The position numbers were made by a program, and so were the translations under genes. From NCBI GenBank assembly GCA_039602395.1, contig JBCNJP010000025.1, forward strand, positions 44,163,980 to 44,227,979: 64,000 nt of DNA. Direction: 5' to 3'. The notes below the pieces were generated by a model. The model did not search any database. It saw only the letters and a program-made list of their open reading frames with translations, and was not told the DNA's origin. The first letter of the stretch is position 1; the number at the start of each line of letters is the position of its first letter. This DNA is from Deinandra increscens subsp. villosa. Its lineage: Eukaryota; Streptophyta; Magnoliopsida; Asterales; Asteraceae. Of this stretch, positions 22,901-35,190 are shown piece after piece.

Positions 22901-23255
22901 CCTTAGAAGTTATAAAATTCTTAAACTGATGCATCAAATCTTTAGGTAACGTCATTGTAAGAAAACTATAAGTTTTACTCTCTCTTGCAAAAAGTTTCCT
23001 TTCATCAGCATCAAAATCACTTATCATATTTGGCTTTTTAGTACTTAGCATTGGATACTCATACTCCTTTTCAATTGGTATCCAACAATCAACATCTTGA
23101 GAAAATATGTATGATTCAAATCGTGTCTTCCGAATGTGGTAATCCTCCAATCTTAGCAACTTAGGAACTTTCTGAGTTGTTCCTATTTCGTTATCATAAC
23201 TCATCATGAGTTTCATTGAGGTTTGAGCAGCCGAAAAAGCTTGATAATCGGACAT
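19946..23255 (-). pseudogene. E3 Copia Gag (broken)
   Basis: Starts MSDYQAFSAAQTSMKLMM at 23255, with the LRLEDYHIRKTRFESYI core. A deletion near 22840 relative to E1 removes part of the N-terminal domain. The first knuckle, CYKFSKFGHFAREC (about 22175-22215), has lost its second Cys. Then come a coiled coil (21281-21832), a Lys/Asp-rich stretch (20533-21069) and a complete second knuckle, CYQCRRKGHMAQNC (about 20233-20274). The end shares the TEDTGRPE tail with E6. At least five frame breaks. Its role would be RNA packaging and particle assembly. Confidence 0.85.
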
Positions 23256-24057
23256 TTTGAAATAAACTTTTCGGCATTTAAAACTTCGAAGGCAAAAACG
23301 AAGGTTTTAGAAACAGATTTTAGGGGTTGAAACGGAGGGTACTAGCCGTAAGGCAGTAAAAGTGTAGACCTCGTAGAGACGGTCGTTTGGATGGTATTGG
23401 GTTCCGTAACTCAAAACAGAACTCAAGTTACGTCAGTTTTAGTGAACGTCACTTTTCTGCCAGTGAACCAATAAAACTTCTAACGAATCAATTGTTTGAC
23501 CAACGAACCAAGAGTTTTACCGAACCGAGAATAAACCCAGCGAACCAAACCAATTCAGACGAACCAAAAACCCAACGAACCAAGTATCCTGGCGAACCAA
23601 TGACCTGGCAAACCAAATGGTTAGTTGTAACTGCTCCGAACCATAGTTGAAGATTAACTAGCGAACCAAGATGAAGATATACTAGCAAACTAAAATTCAG
23701 CGAACCAACTGATGAAGATTGCCTAGCGAACCAATCATCGAACCAAAGAACTCATCCAACAAACCAACAAAATCATCCAGCGAACCAACGAAATCATTTA
23801 GCGAACCAACAGATTCAAGCGATGAACCAGACCAAATTTTTTGAATTTTCACGAATTTGAAGTTTTTGGACTGTAATTAGCAGCAGTGAGCAACGAAAAC
23901 ACACTAGGAACATTTTGCAATCAAGTTTGACATCAGACACACTCGGAATTTGAGAAAAATTGATGGAAAATGATCAAAACCCACTTTCTCTCACTAGAAA
24001 ACTTCGAATTTGATCAAATCAAAGTAGTAGAGCAACCTGAATTGCTCTGATATCACT
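23256..24057 (-). repeat. E3 5' leader with GAACCA word array and PBS
   Basis: Between 23462 and 23830 there are fourteen GAACCA, twelve of them CGAACCA, mostly as AGCGAACCAA or ACGAACCAA. This stretch aligns with the E1 leader, where the same sites read GTACCA. At 24044-24055 the minus strand reads TGATATCAGAGC, a one-mismatch initiator-Met primer site two bases from the LTR. Confidence 0.87.
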
Positions 24058-25732
24058 TGTAAGTACCGGAACGGATCTTACTACTGATTGGATGATCAAA
24101 TACGATGAACACAAATGTAAATAAAGCTTTGCTTTATTGATTTCACTAATATGATTATAGAGAGATTTAGAGAGAGAAACACACTCAGTTACACACAGTT
24201 AACAATGACTGAATGACCTGAAGTTCTGAGCTCTCTCTAACACGAAGTATTTATAGTGTTCAACTTGTTGGATTTAGGTGTCCAGACCCAACTAAATCAA
24301 GAACACAACCCGGTCAAGACCCGTAAGAGTTACACCGAAGGCAATGGGTGTTAAAGTCCGCTTAAAATTCGCAAAAGATTTAATTATTTATTTATTAACT
24401 GGTTTAATATATATATATATTAATTAATTTATCCTAATTAATCATTATGATTAATTTGTCGACAGAGACGTTAAATATTATTTATGTCTTAGACGACAAT
24501 CAACGAATCAGTCATTTGACTAATATTCGTTAAGTCTCGGCAAGTGACAAAAGATTTAATACACTAAATAGTTAGTCGCGAAAATTAAAAGGTTTGATCA
24601 AAGATTGTTTTAAGACGAGGGACTAAACGGAAACTTAATCAGATATTTATATCTGATTAGAGAGGCGAAAATCCGAATCCTCCACTTAAGATTTTTGGCC
24701 TACTCTCCTCACTCCCACTCGCATCCGATGCCGGCCCTCTCTAGGCCGTCGCCGCCCGTTTTTCAGCGATCCTTTTGCTTCGCTCGCGAAACCCTAATCC
24801 TTTGATCACTGAGTTCTGCCGTGGTTTATTCACTCCGACGAACCGCTGCACCGCCACCCTCCGCCGCTTTCACCAGTCGCCGAGCCACTGCCGCCGCTCC
24901 GCCATCCGTCACCCTCGCCGCTGCCGCTGCAGCCGGCCACCCCTCGCCGTTGCCGGTTCATACGCTGACACCCCCGATCGCAAACCGCCATTACACGGCA
25001 TGTTTGCTTATCGTCCGCGAAACCTTAATCGCGCCGTATTCGACGTGCAAGATTCTCTCGGTGTTTGATTTGCCGCGTAGTTGATCTTGCAAGTTGCGAG
25101 GATCGTTGGATTCGCCATTCGAGTCAAACCTACGAAACCCTAGCTTCACCTGTTGACCTCCGGTGTCTCAAGCGTTTGTTTGAATCACCACTCAAGTATA
25201 TCTAAACTCGATGTTGGTCTGGATTTGTTTGTTTTATTTATTTTGTATATATCGCATTTTGGTTTTAACGCGATTGTTGTTTGTGCGTTTTAGTGATTGT
25301 CGAATCCTGTTTCGATTAGGTTTACGTTAATAAACTGGTAATCGGGTTTTGTAAATTAAATTATTTTCCGCTGCGTATTAGATTAGTAGTTAATTTAATT
25401 AATCTGAATTTAATTTACTAATTTACTCGGTAAATGATTTATTAATTTTACCTAAATAATTAATTAGATCGAAAATTTTTATCGTTACCGGGGACTCGAA
25501 TACCATTTTCGTTACCCAACACAACTAACCAACCAACCAACCAACCAGCGAACCATTTGGTTCGCTGCCAACCATCTGGCTAACCAAATGGTTCACTGCC
25601 CTAATAACCATTCAGCTAATCATTAGTTAGTTGGCTTCCAATCGTTGGTTAGTTGACACTAAGACTCACTATAACACGCTCACTTAGATACAATACATGA
25701 GACATTCTGTAGCATAGGATTATGCTCTAACA
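24058..25732 (-). repeat. E3 5' LTR, split by solo LTR S1
   Basis: LTR of about 414 bases net, interrupted at 24266-25521. The part near 25527-25650 holds AACCA words and the perfect palindrome GCGAACCA-TT-TGGTTCGC (25548-25565). The LTR start TGTTAGAG reads leftward from 25732. Confidence 0.92.
24266..25521 (+). mobile_element. S1, solo LTR
   Basis: 1,256 bases starting TGTTGGATTTAGG and ending TTACCCAACA, flanked by the perfect 5-bp TSD CAACT (24261-24265, 25522-25526). TG...CA ends, a 5-bp TSD and no PBS, PPT or coding frame fit a solo LTR left by LTR-LTR recombination. A GC-rich stretch (24720-25080) with CCGCC runs gives chance ORFs. Strand is not certain. Confidence 0.82.
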
Positions 25733-25737
25733 ATACG

Positions 25738-26373
25738 GTCGAAATTGTCGATCGCCCATCTGATGGTTCGAAGTTGGAGACATCTAAATAACTGGCTCGA
25801 AGTTACTCTCCCAAATTCAAAACCGATTGAAAGTCGCTCATGACCGTCAGAAGAGTTATACCGATGTAAGATGGAAGGCCTTATCATTCGAAGTCGGTGA
25901 TAGAGCTCTGCTAAAGGTATCCCCATGGAAAGGTGTCATCCGTTTCGGAAAATGCGATAAGCTAAACCCCTGATACATTTTTTCCTTCGAAATCCTCAAG
26001 AAGATAGGACCAGTTGGTTACAAATTACAGCTACTGATCGAGCTTAGCAGTGTTCATGACACTTTCCACGTCTTTAATCTGAAGAAGTGCCTTGCAGACG
26101 AATAGCTTGTTATTCCTCTCAACGAAATCCAAATCGATGAAACCCTTCACTTTGTGGAGGAACTTTCCGAAATCGTTGACCGCGAAGTTAAGAAGCTAAA
26201 GTGAAGTCGTATCCCGATCGTGAAAGTCCGATGGAACTCCAACAGAGGACCCGAGTTCACTTGGGAACGCGAAGACTAGTTTCGGTCTAAGTATCCCCAC
26301 CTCTTTCCTATCGAAGCTCCTGCAGATGACGCAGTCTGAATTTCAGGACAAAATTCTCTCAACTGGGGGAGAA
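25738..26373 (+). pseudogene. Gypsy A integrase C-terminus and chromodomain-like end
   Basis: Continues from 3059 without loss: GRNCRSP, then FEVGDRALLKVSPWKG, GPVGYKLQL, HDTFHVFNLKKC and the terminal block SRIPIVKVRWN-RGPEFTWERED. That ending is typical of chromoviral Gypsy Pol, whose C-terminal domain helps choose integration sites. Several in-frame stops are present. It ends at the PPT (CTGGGGGAGAA) directly before the LTR at 26374. Confidence 0.9.
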
Positions 26374-29300
26374 TGTGACAACCCGTAAATTTCCCAAGTC
26401 AACACACGTTATTACCTACTTGTAGCTGTGCATTTATTTGTGTTTACATATCGTAGATAACGTATAATGCAAACCGTTTGTTAGTCTTGACGTAACCCCG
26501 CGATAATCTGGTAATCGTTCGTTATTATAAATGAAATAATATTTAGTATTATTAAAATTTTTATAACAAGAAATAAAACAATATAAAAATAATAATTTTA
26601 TTTTTACCCATCACCTTTGTAGTATTTTGTAAATACGTACAAAATCCGCGAACATCGGACGTTAAAATATTTTATAAACAATGTCGTTTGTTTATTTATT
26701 TATCGATTACGTCCAATAATTAACACATTTTAGCGTTAATCATTTTATAACGCGAAACCATAATGTTTTATTTAAGACATTCAGCAAAAATGTTTATATT
26801 CATCGAGCACCATTCGTAACATTTGTTACCCAAGACTTGTATCGTTTAAATCATTCGTAATCAACTTGTTTAATCCCCGAACCCGACCTGTGACCCGCCA
26901 TGCATGCTGTCACCCTCCCCATGCACGTCCACCTTCACGACCACCCCAACCCCTCAACCCGGTCCCTACCCAGGGCTCGAACCCGACACCGCAATCACCT
27001 CCCCATCGGCTTGTTTAACCACACCTCAAAAAATTACTTGATTATATTTAAATCTCCTAAACTAATTTAAACTAAAGATCCTCACCTACATCTATCTCCT
27101 TACACCATCCCATCCATCTTACGCACTACCTTAACCATCTCCCATCACCTTACACAATCATGCACTACCCATCACCACTCTAAAACCTAGTCATGCACTA
27201 TAACATTTCGGATTTTCCGCTTTGTCTGATTCGATCCGTTTTGTTACCCGATACCCGTGATTGATAATCGAATAAGGAATTATGTTTAGTTATGATGTTT
27301 TATGCTTAATTTTATGAAATTGGTTTCATTGTTGTGTTCACTAATCGATTTGATGTTCAATTTGTGACTATTTTGGATTTTACCGTGAATACACCGATAA
27401 TTACGTTTAACCGGGAATTCAAGCAATCCGAGAATGTGCGAGACTTTTATGCGATACCAGTTAAGCATACAAGTGAATACGAGTAATTACGTGCAAGAAT
27501 TTGAGGTTTAAAATGCAATTGGTGAAAGATCGGTAAATCCCGCACGATTTCGATTTTCACCTACATATTAAGTTTTTATAAAGAATTAAGTGGGTTTCAT
27601 TTATAAAAAAGGTTGTGATGGAGACTTGCACACCTCACCCACTCTACCACGTTTCTTACCTACACGCTTCCCCACCACAATTCCCACCAACCCATTCCCA
27701 CTTTCTCTTTTTCTCCTTTGTCCCTGTCGAGATAACCAAGCAAATCCAACACTCTTCCCTTTCTTTTTTTTTCTGCCAAAAGCAACCATAAACACCCTCT
27801 TGCTCCTTTTCTACCGGAAAATCAACCAAGACCACCGCCACCTTCAACCACGCATCATCACCTCCCTCCTTCTTCCTTTTTCCGGCCAAGCAAGCCACAA
27901 CAACCACCATAGCCGCCACCCCTTGTACTTTCTCCTCCGTCACAGCACAACACCACAACCGTCACCCTGCTGCCGCCTGCCGAAAATTGTTGCTGGGTGG
28001 CTGCTGTCCACAGCCGCCACTCCCCCCTCCTTGTCCTTCACTTTTCTTTTCCGGTGAAACCACCATTAACCACCACCAAACAGCCCCCTCTTCTCTTCTC
28101 TTTTTCTGCCGGAGAAACAACCCAGCCACCACCGCCACTGGGTGCTGCCTCTCCTCCTCCTGCCTGTTGCCGCTGGACTGCTGGTGCCGCTGGACTGTAG
28201 CTGCCGCCGGCTGCAGCTGCTGTGCGGCCCTGCTGCCGCCACTATTGCTGCTGCTCGGAACCGCCACTAACCACCACCATTGCAACCGTGCTACTGCTGC
28301 TGTGCAGCCCTGCTGCCCCGCATACTGCTACTGCCGCCACTGGTTATCACGGCGGCTGCTGCCGCCGGTCACTGCTGCTGATGCCGCCGGTCACTACCGC
28401 TGCTGCTAGTAGATGCTGTCCTCCACCGAGAGCCGCCACCGGAACCACCACCTTTCCTCCTTCCTCTCGGTTTTACTCCCTCACAACCTTGTGAGTTTAT
28501 TAACCATCATTCTTTAAGTTTCTCTATCGATTAAACGTCCCAAATGATCACCCGGGTCTTGACAACTAACCATTATAACGTGAAGTTTTCTAACGATCAT
28601 AAACACCGACATACATTTTTATATAAACCTTAAGGTTATATGTTTGAAAATGTGGTTTTTGTGGATGGTTTTATGATATCTCTAAATACTAGGATGATTT
28701 TATGATGGTTATATATATATGTTAGCATGATTAAATATTGATGTTATCAAATGCTAAAATGTTATAAATTGTTAAATATATATATAATCATGTCTTAGTA
28801 TGATTTAATTTACTAGAATTGCTAATTGTTATTTATGACGTTAATCATCTTATTTATATGATAATATATGCTAAATACAAATCATCATGGACTAATATGG
28901 TGTTTAGTGACACTTATGGACTTAGTTGGATATTAGGAGTGTTATATAATCTTTGGACATAAAATCATAGCTTAAAACATTTTAAATGAATTGTTATGGT
29001 TTAATAACAAAATTGATAATTTTATAATAATTACTTGGATTTTAAAACCATAAAATCTCACCATGAAACTTGATATATAAAATGACCACATTTTATAAAA
29101 GAATATAATTTCTAAAATACAAGACTTAAATGACTTGTATAAATTTTATAAAAATAAAATGGATAAAATATATATAGATATATTTTATGTTCAAAAATGG
29201 TAAAATATCATATTTTTGGACAATTGACAAAAAGTATAAAACTTTGGATTTTATACAAAAAGTGGAAAATGTTTTATGTTGGGAATTTTCTATAAAAAGT

Positions 29301-31016
29301 CTTTAATTTAAAAATCTAGCTTTATTTAATAAATAAAGTTATTTAAAAATGATTTTATAAAAATAAAATCAAAAGACTTATAGAAATTATTGAAAACATA
29401 TTTTAAACATTCTTGATTATTTTAAATAATTCAAAATAATCAAAACGTTTTAACCAGATCAAATGTTTATTCTTTTAAAACGTTTGGAATAAACGAAATC
29501 TTTAAAACGTCTTACGACGTAACACGACGTAGATAATTATTTTCAACAAATAATTATCCGTATGAGTTTAGAAACCCTAATGTGAGTTAAACTCATCATG
29601 ATTTTTAATATTAATTATTCTAATAATAGTTATAATTATATTAACATGGTAACCCTAATTTTCCCTAACATAAGTTTAATATTAAAATAACCATTAATAT
29701 TTAACCTACTTGTGTTTATTCATTAAATCGTTAACTTGTGATAATTTGATAAATTATTCCGACAAATTAGAATAATTATTTCATAATAATTATGAACCTT
29801 AGTTATATATTATAACTTCACACGATTAATTATTCGATCGATCGCACGAACTTAAAAATAATAATAAATATTATTATATAAAACAATGTTCAAGACTTGA
29901 TTGAACTGGTCTTCATGATACATTATCACATGTTTATTACTTGTATTCAATTTACATAAATGTCTATATACGTGAACGTTAGCACTTACTGATTTTAAAC
30001 TGATTAACTAACGGGTTTTCAAACACTACAAACGGGATTATACGTCAAGACTTGACCGGTATCATTTGGGTAACATTCGTTACTCAAATGATTATGTGGA
30101 CCCTTATGCATATTGTCTTATGGTTTAGGACTTTACTTGCTAGTTGCCACTCGGTAATCCATCATCATCACTGAATCATGTGAGTTTCACGACCCCTTTT
30201 CTTTATAACTGTTTTATACTTATGGGGGAGAAATCATGAACTGATAAAATGCTTTTTACTTGATGTTATGGTTTACCTGTATGTCGTATGACTACATGTT
30301 CCATTCTGTATCCCAAACAACTGGTACTTTATCGTTATCAACTTTAGTACAACTGAATCCCACTATTAATTGAATTTGATTAGTTCTGCTCAAAACTATA
30401 ACTAGTGAATAGATCTATTTGGGTTGACAACCCTGCCAAGATTGGTAGCTCCAATCCTGACTTCATACTTTGTCAAGGGGTACACGTGAGTTATTCTGCT
30501 CTGTTCGGTATTCTTGGGATAGAATGCCATGAGTGGATAATCCGTTAGTATTCGAATTTGAGGTTCATGGGAGATCTTACAACCACGACAATAAACCAAC
30601 GTAACATTTAAGTATACCGTACACTGTTTTACCATCATACTGTAAACTGTTTTTACAAACTTACCATATAGTCATAAACCTGTGAACCTCACCAACTTTA
30701 TGTTGACCTTAACTCATGATTTCTCAGGTATCTATGCTTATTATGGAAGACGTGCAAATGGGGCTTCACTGTAACTTTCGACCCTGCTTTACCGGAGTCG
30801 TAGTCCCGACCTATCTTAAATAAACTGCTTTATGATTTCAATATCAAACTAAGACTTTTATTCAAATGTAAGACAATATCATTTCACCACATCTTTCCGC
30901 TGCAACATGAATGGTATTATGTTTTAATGGCGTTTGAATTTAGTAGAAGTTGTTTTGTATATCTGCGACTATGATTCCGTCTCGCTCACACCCAAACCGT
31001 TGACCGGGGTGTGACA
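26374..31016 (+). repeat. Long Gypsy LTR (3' LTR of A, apparently also 5' LTR of B)
   Basis: Begins TGTGACAACCCG right after the PPT of A and ends GGGGTGTGACA three bases before a Gypsy PBS: 4.6 kb. Internally it holds a C-rich triplet island (27590-28480), a long AT-rich stretch (28500-30000), GTGAGT (30180) and CTCACCAAC...CAG (30687-30727). E4 and S2 have the same order of marks, which supports a single LTR. No host gene or other insertion is evident. Chance ORFs at 27590-28410 come from the CCG/CTG-rich composition. Confidence 0.65.
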
Positions 31017-31019
31017 TAT

Positions 31020-31032
31020 TGGTATCAGAGCC
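31020..31032 (+). other. Gypsy B primer-binding site
   Basis: TGGTATCAGAGCC, three bases after the LTR end; initiator-Met tRNA type. Confidence 0.9.
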
Positions 31033-31262
31033 GTGGTTATACCGAACTAGGTTAAACAAATAAACAAAAACCAAACCTGGACTATAACCCGCTCCGAAGC
31101 TACCGTTTGCACGCAAGACCAATTTCCTTATCCTATTGGTTATGTTAACTTATGTTTTATATGTATGATTATATTATTACTACAACTGGTGCATTTATAC
31201 CTTTTATTCTAGATACTGTTACCATGTTACCAACTACGTTCTCTTATGGAATATCATCATAA

Positions 31263-31464
31263 TGATGACTACCGAAAAGGTCATCTGCATATCTGATTCC
31301 TCTAGAAAAGACACAGTCGTGCCTGAGTACACAGCTTCCCCTAAGGACCATGAGTTGTCTGGCCCAGAGCAGGACATTCTCACCGTCGGTACTGTCCGAC
31401 AGTCCTCATTACCATCGAGTTTTCTGAGACCATTGTGCCCCCGTCTCTCAGATGACTCCGTGAA
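31263..31464 (+). pseudogene. Gypsy B Gag, N-terminal fragment
   Basis: ATG-ATG at 31263 opens a frame (MMTTEKVICISDSSRKDTVV) after a 230-base leader. It is cut at 31464 by S2; the target copy GTGAA ends this piece. The frame resumes at 34022. Confidence 0.65.
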
Positions 31465-34016
31465 TGTCACACCCCCAATTAACCACTTACGGAGTTTATA
31501 CCGTTAAGGGGCGCGACTAGACCAGGACCACAACCATTAGTTACAAATACTAAACGAATCAGAGTAAAGTCCGAATGTTCATAATAAAAACAGTTTAAAG
31601 TACGCAGCGGAATAAAACATTAGTATCTTAGCACTAACCACGTGCTTTACAAATCATTGTTTCAAATTCAAATTCCCAATTTAGTTTAATGAAAGTAAAT
31701 GTCTTCTTGTGCCATGCCAACCCCTGGTGGATACTCCTCAACGATCTGCAAAAGTGAAAACCACACAAGTGTCAACCTAACGGTTGGTGAGTTCACAGTG
31801 GGCATGTCATGCAGTGGCCCGGTCTCATAATCGTAAGTATCAACATATAAATGAGTAATAGATTTGCAAAACATTGCCAAGTGTTGAATTACCGAATATG
31901 CACTAGTTAAGTAAAAGTTAAAGCGGTCAACCGATATCGCGGGTAGCTAATCCGGTTTCCATGCACTAAGGAGTCGTACTAGGGCTGAAAGCTGACGTAA
32001 CAGAGTTCGGCAATAGCCGATGGTTGGTGCCTCCAGTTGTGTCCCATTTGGGAGGCCCACAACTAAACATAGGCTGACATTGAACTCCGTTCGGCCTCCA
32101 ACCGGTTGGTTACACATTTGTGTACCGCGGAGCAGGGTTTGTCAAACCCTCAGTAGATCTACCCAACATCCCCTTGCTTCTCAGATCAACAGTACTAGGT
32201 TGAGGACTTTTAAGTTTTTAAAGCATCCTTAGAAATCATGTGATATCATCTGGTTTAGACTTTAACCTACACTAGTCATATTAAAATGTTTATTCTGGAT
32301 TTCATCTGAAATCCTAAAAAGAGTTTAAGTGTCATAGTGGTCGTTTCCGAGTTTCAATAGAAACCCCAAGGATGGACAGTTGCAAGTGTTCCCATAAAAC
32401 ACTCCAACTTCCATAACAGGTATCCCAATTGTAATACCTCAAAACGTCAGCGTTGTTTATCGTTAAGTTCATTCGTTGTGTCCCAAACGGGCACACAATT
32501 AAAGGGTTTGTGAAACTCACCTTAGGTTGCTCAGCTACACTTCAATAATCCAAATTATGATTTGCTAACGAAGACCTAATAATCACATTAAGGTCTTAAG
32601 TATTAGGTTGTGTCTAGTCTTTAACTTAACGTCACTATGGCCCATAACATAGCACGTTGGAACTAAGACACGACATACCGACACACGACACCAATGGTTG
32701 ATCATAATCAAGGGTTCATATACATCAGAAGTCAAAGCATGTATCATCATGGCATAATCATGTAAGTCATGGCATAACATTCAAGCAAATTGCACAAGTT
32801 TGGATTCTGGTCTCAGTTTCGCTAGCAGTTTCGCTAGTCAGTTTCGCTGTATGCACGGGCAGCACTTTCGCTAGGCAGTACCCCATGACACAGTTTCGCT
32901 AGGCTAGTTTCGCCCGAAACTGCTGACGCAGTTTCGCTAGCCTAGTTTCGCATGAAACTGGTTTGAACTTTCGTTCAGGTTGGTTCGCTCGATAGTTTCG
33001 TTCGAGCAGGTCTGGTCAGTTTCGCGGGCGACACTATAGTTTCGCCAGCACAGTTTCGCTGGAGGGAGATCTATACAGTTTCGCTGTATAGTTTCGCCCA
33101 AAGAACATGTTAGTTTCGCTGGTCGCGAAAAACTTACGGATCAGCCTAAAAATCACTCTAACAGCTTCCATATTTCACATAACTCATTATCTAGCATGCA
33201 TAGACATTTACCAACATCAAACAAGCAGTTTTAACACCTTATTCATGCATTTTCATCATCAAATCACCAAAATACATTTAAAACCCTAAAATGACCTAAA
33301 TAGCATAAATCTCTATCATGGATCAGTTTCACACGTAAAGTTATCAACTTTATGGTAGTTCTAGCATCCCTAAACAACATATTAGAAGATCAAGTGATTC
33401 TATGAAGGTTTGGTCATGCTTTAAGAAGAAAACACACAGAAAAGCAAGCAACATAGTTTTGGGACTCACGGTTGATTCTAGGATCGATGGATGATCTTCA
33501 CAACTCGGGGCGATGGCTGATTCTTGATGGTTCTTGGTTGGAATCAGCTGGTCCAGAAGTTTCAGGAGAGTGTGTGTGTTTTTGTGTAAAATGAGGCAAA
33601 TAGGAGAGCTAGGGTTTATTAAGATTATTTATATCAGAGGCTAGTTTCGCTGGCAGTTTCGCTGGCCTGGCGAAACTGGCTCTGAACTTGTGCAGGTCAA
33701 TCAGTTTAGCTAGCTACCGGGCGAATCTGTAGTTTCGCTCGATAGTTTCGCTGGCTACCAAAATAAGGCAATTTCCACAAAATCAAGTGTTTACAATCTG
33801 TCATGCTATTAATAATATTAACTCATGCGTTTAAATCACATTACACATAATGACAACAACAAATGAACACATAGCACATATGGGCGGGTTCGGTGATCAA
33901 CCAAAGGTCGTGGACGTATTCGGCCTAGTTAAGCATTAGTTACTAAGTTAACACTTATAACGTAACTAACGGAGATTGTCTAACGGAAGTTAACCTTGGA
34001 ATTCTCGGGTGTCACA
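31465..34016 (-). mobile_element. S2, antisense solo LTR of a Gypsy element
   Basis: 2,552 bases, flanked by the perfect TSD GTGAA (31460-31464, 34017-34021). On the minus strand it starts TGTGACACCCGAG and ends GGGGGTGTGACA, like the other Gypsy LTRs here. It carries the same CTCACCAAC...GCAG mark (31791 down to 31746) and a GTGAGT (33479 down). No PBS, PPT or coding frame. Two clusters of TTTCGC words lie inside. Confidence 0.87.
32815..33755. repeat. Dispersed AGTTTCGC word clusters in S2
   Basis: Fourteen TTTCGC in 32815-33125, nearly all as AGTTTCGC(T), at spacing of 8-40 bases with unlike sequence between. Four more direct and one inverted (GCGAAAC) lie in 33640-33755. Degenerate forms (TTTCGTTC, GTTCGC) are mixed in. 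Too irregular for a plain tandem repeat. Confidence 0.85.
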
Positions 34017-34021
34017 GTGAA

Positions 34022-35190
34022 CCACCCGATTCCCATCGTTGTCGCTGGTAGTGTGGCCACTGCTACCGGTGACATGACCGCAATGTCACGAGCGAGCCTT
34101 TGGGGTGATCAACGATGGGATCACTAGACTCCCCGCCTAGACCGATCTGGCGCCACTAGAGACACGTCTAGCCGCCATGGAGCATCACCAGGCTACCACA
34201 TTGGTGCTATAGAGTCAGTGCATGGAGTCAACATGGCCTACACCGATCTGTGGTTGGCTACTGAGTCCTTCCAGACGAGAGTCGCTTACCTGGAGGAATT
34301 CCCTGGGCGAGTGTTCTGTTACATGAACCTCATTGCTCAGATCACCACCACCTTAACTATGCCCTCTGGACCACCACTCTAGATAGCTTGACTAAGAATC
34401 TAGACTTTTGATCCCTTCTTTTTGCAATGAAAAATATTTACATATTTTGTTGTGATGGGACTGCGAGCCTAAGACAAAGACTTATCCTCTTTCGACTATC
34501 GTATATCCTATCAGTTAATATGATGGTAATGGAAACTAGTATTATGAATATGATTATGATTTTCAAGTCTAGGATCGATGTCATTACTGTTGTTGTCATT
34601 ATATCATGTTATTTATTCGTGTACGATTGTTCCCCTCTGCTTCATGTCTCTTGGTCGTGCCTACGCGCGTCATGTTTTGGGTATCATGGATGTATGTCGT
34701 GGCAGTTATTCTCGCGCATGTAATAACTCCAGTCACACATAATCTAGACTTTCCTTTATGTTGACATTAATAACTTAAAGCGACAGTATGCCGCCTAGAC
34801 GTCGAGCCACCGGAAACGCTTCACCCCTACGCCCTTGAGCGTTGTTGTGGTCGAAAAATCGATTGCCCAATGCGTTGCTAAAACCGTCGCTACTACTACA
34901 ACCCAACATCACGCGAACGATGGGGCACGCGGTAAGAATGAATTAACCGAGGTTAGAAAACACCAGACTACAATTTCACCAAATTGTGTTCAATGTTTTA
35001 ACCTAACATTGTAAGCCCTCGTGAATGTTCATAAAAGGACTTTATGAATTACAACCTACACATTTTAGAGGTTCCATGAGCTGTTACCCCTGCCCGAAGG
35101 ACCGGTTACACCGGTAGAGCACCCCTATGCTCCAATGCAACCTACACCACACTCTCGATTATGGTAATGTCTACTGTAACATCTACAAGG
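34022..35190 (+). pseudogene. Gypsy B Gag, rest (decayed)
   Basis: Heavily broken Gag region after S2. Short frames only. Near 35170-35280 two zinc-knuckle-like stretches survive in degenerate form (C-N-I-Y...H-V-A-R-D-C and C-Y-G-C...G-H-F-K-G-M), each with a lost ligand. The stretch 34390-34780 shows no recognisable Gag and is AT-rich. Confidence 0.6.

Larger units (their letters stand above)
3060..25732 (-). mobile_element. E3, gag-only Copia retrotransposon split by E2 and S1
   Basis: Complete minus-strand element. The 5' LTR (24058-25732) and 3' LTR (3060-3080 plus 17885-18269) have net lengths of about 414 and 406 bases after removing insertions. The 5-bp flanks TTATG (3055-3059) and ATACG (25733-25737) are a diverged TSD; taking one copy out restores the Gypsy A integrase frame exactly. 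The internal region holds leader and gag, then 1.7 kb of non-coding DNA up to the polypurine tract (18270-18280). No protease, integrase, RT or RNase H of its own is present, so it would depend on another element's enzymes. Confidence 0.9.

Noticed and set aside
24775..25084. ORFs in S1 that look like an Arg/Pro-rich protein
   Set aside because: GC-rich LTR sequence; two frames open at once and no recognisable domain.
27590..28494. Overlapping ORFs of 60-155 codons on both strands
   Set aside because: They arise from CCG/CTG-rich low-complexity sequence in an LTR; no domain, and all frames are similarly open.
32815..33125. Possible CRISPR-like array (short repeats with unlike spacers)
   Set aside because: The repeats are 6-8 bases, irregular, in both orientations, in a plant LTR; no CRISPR features.
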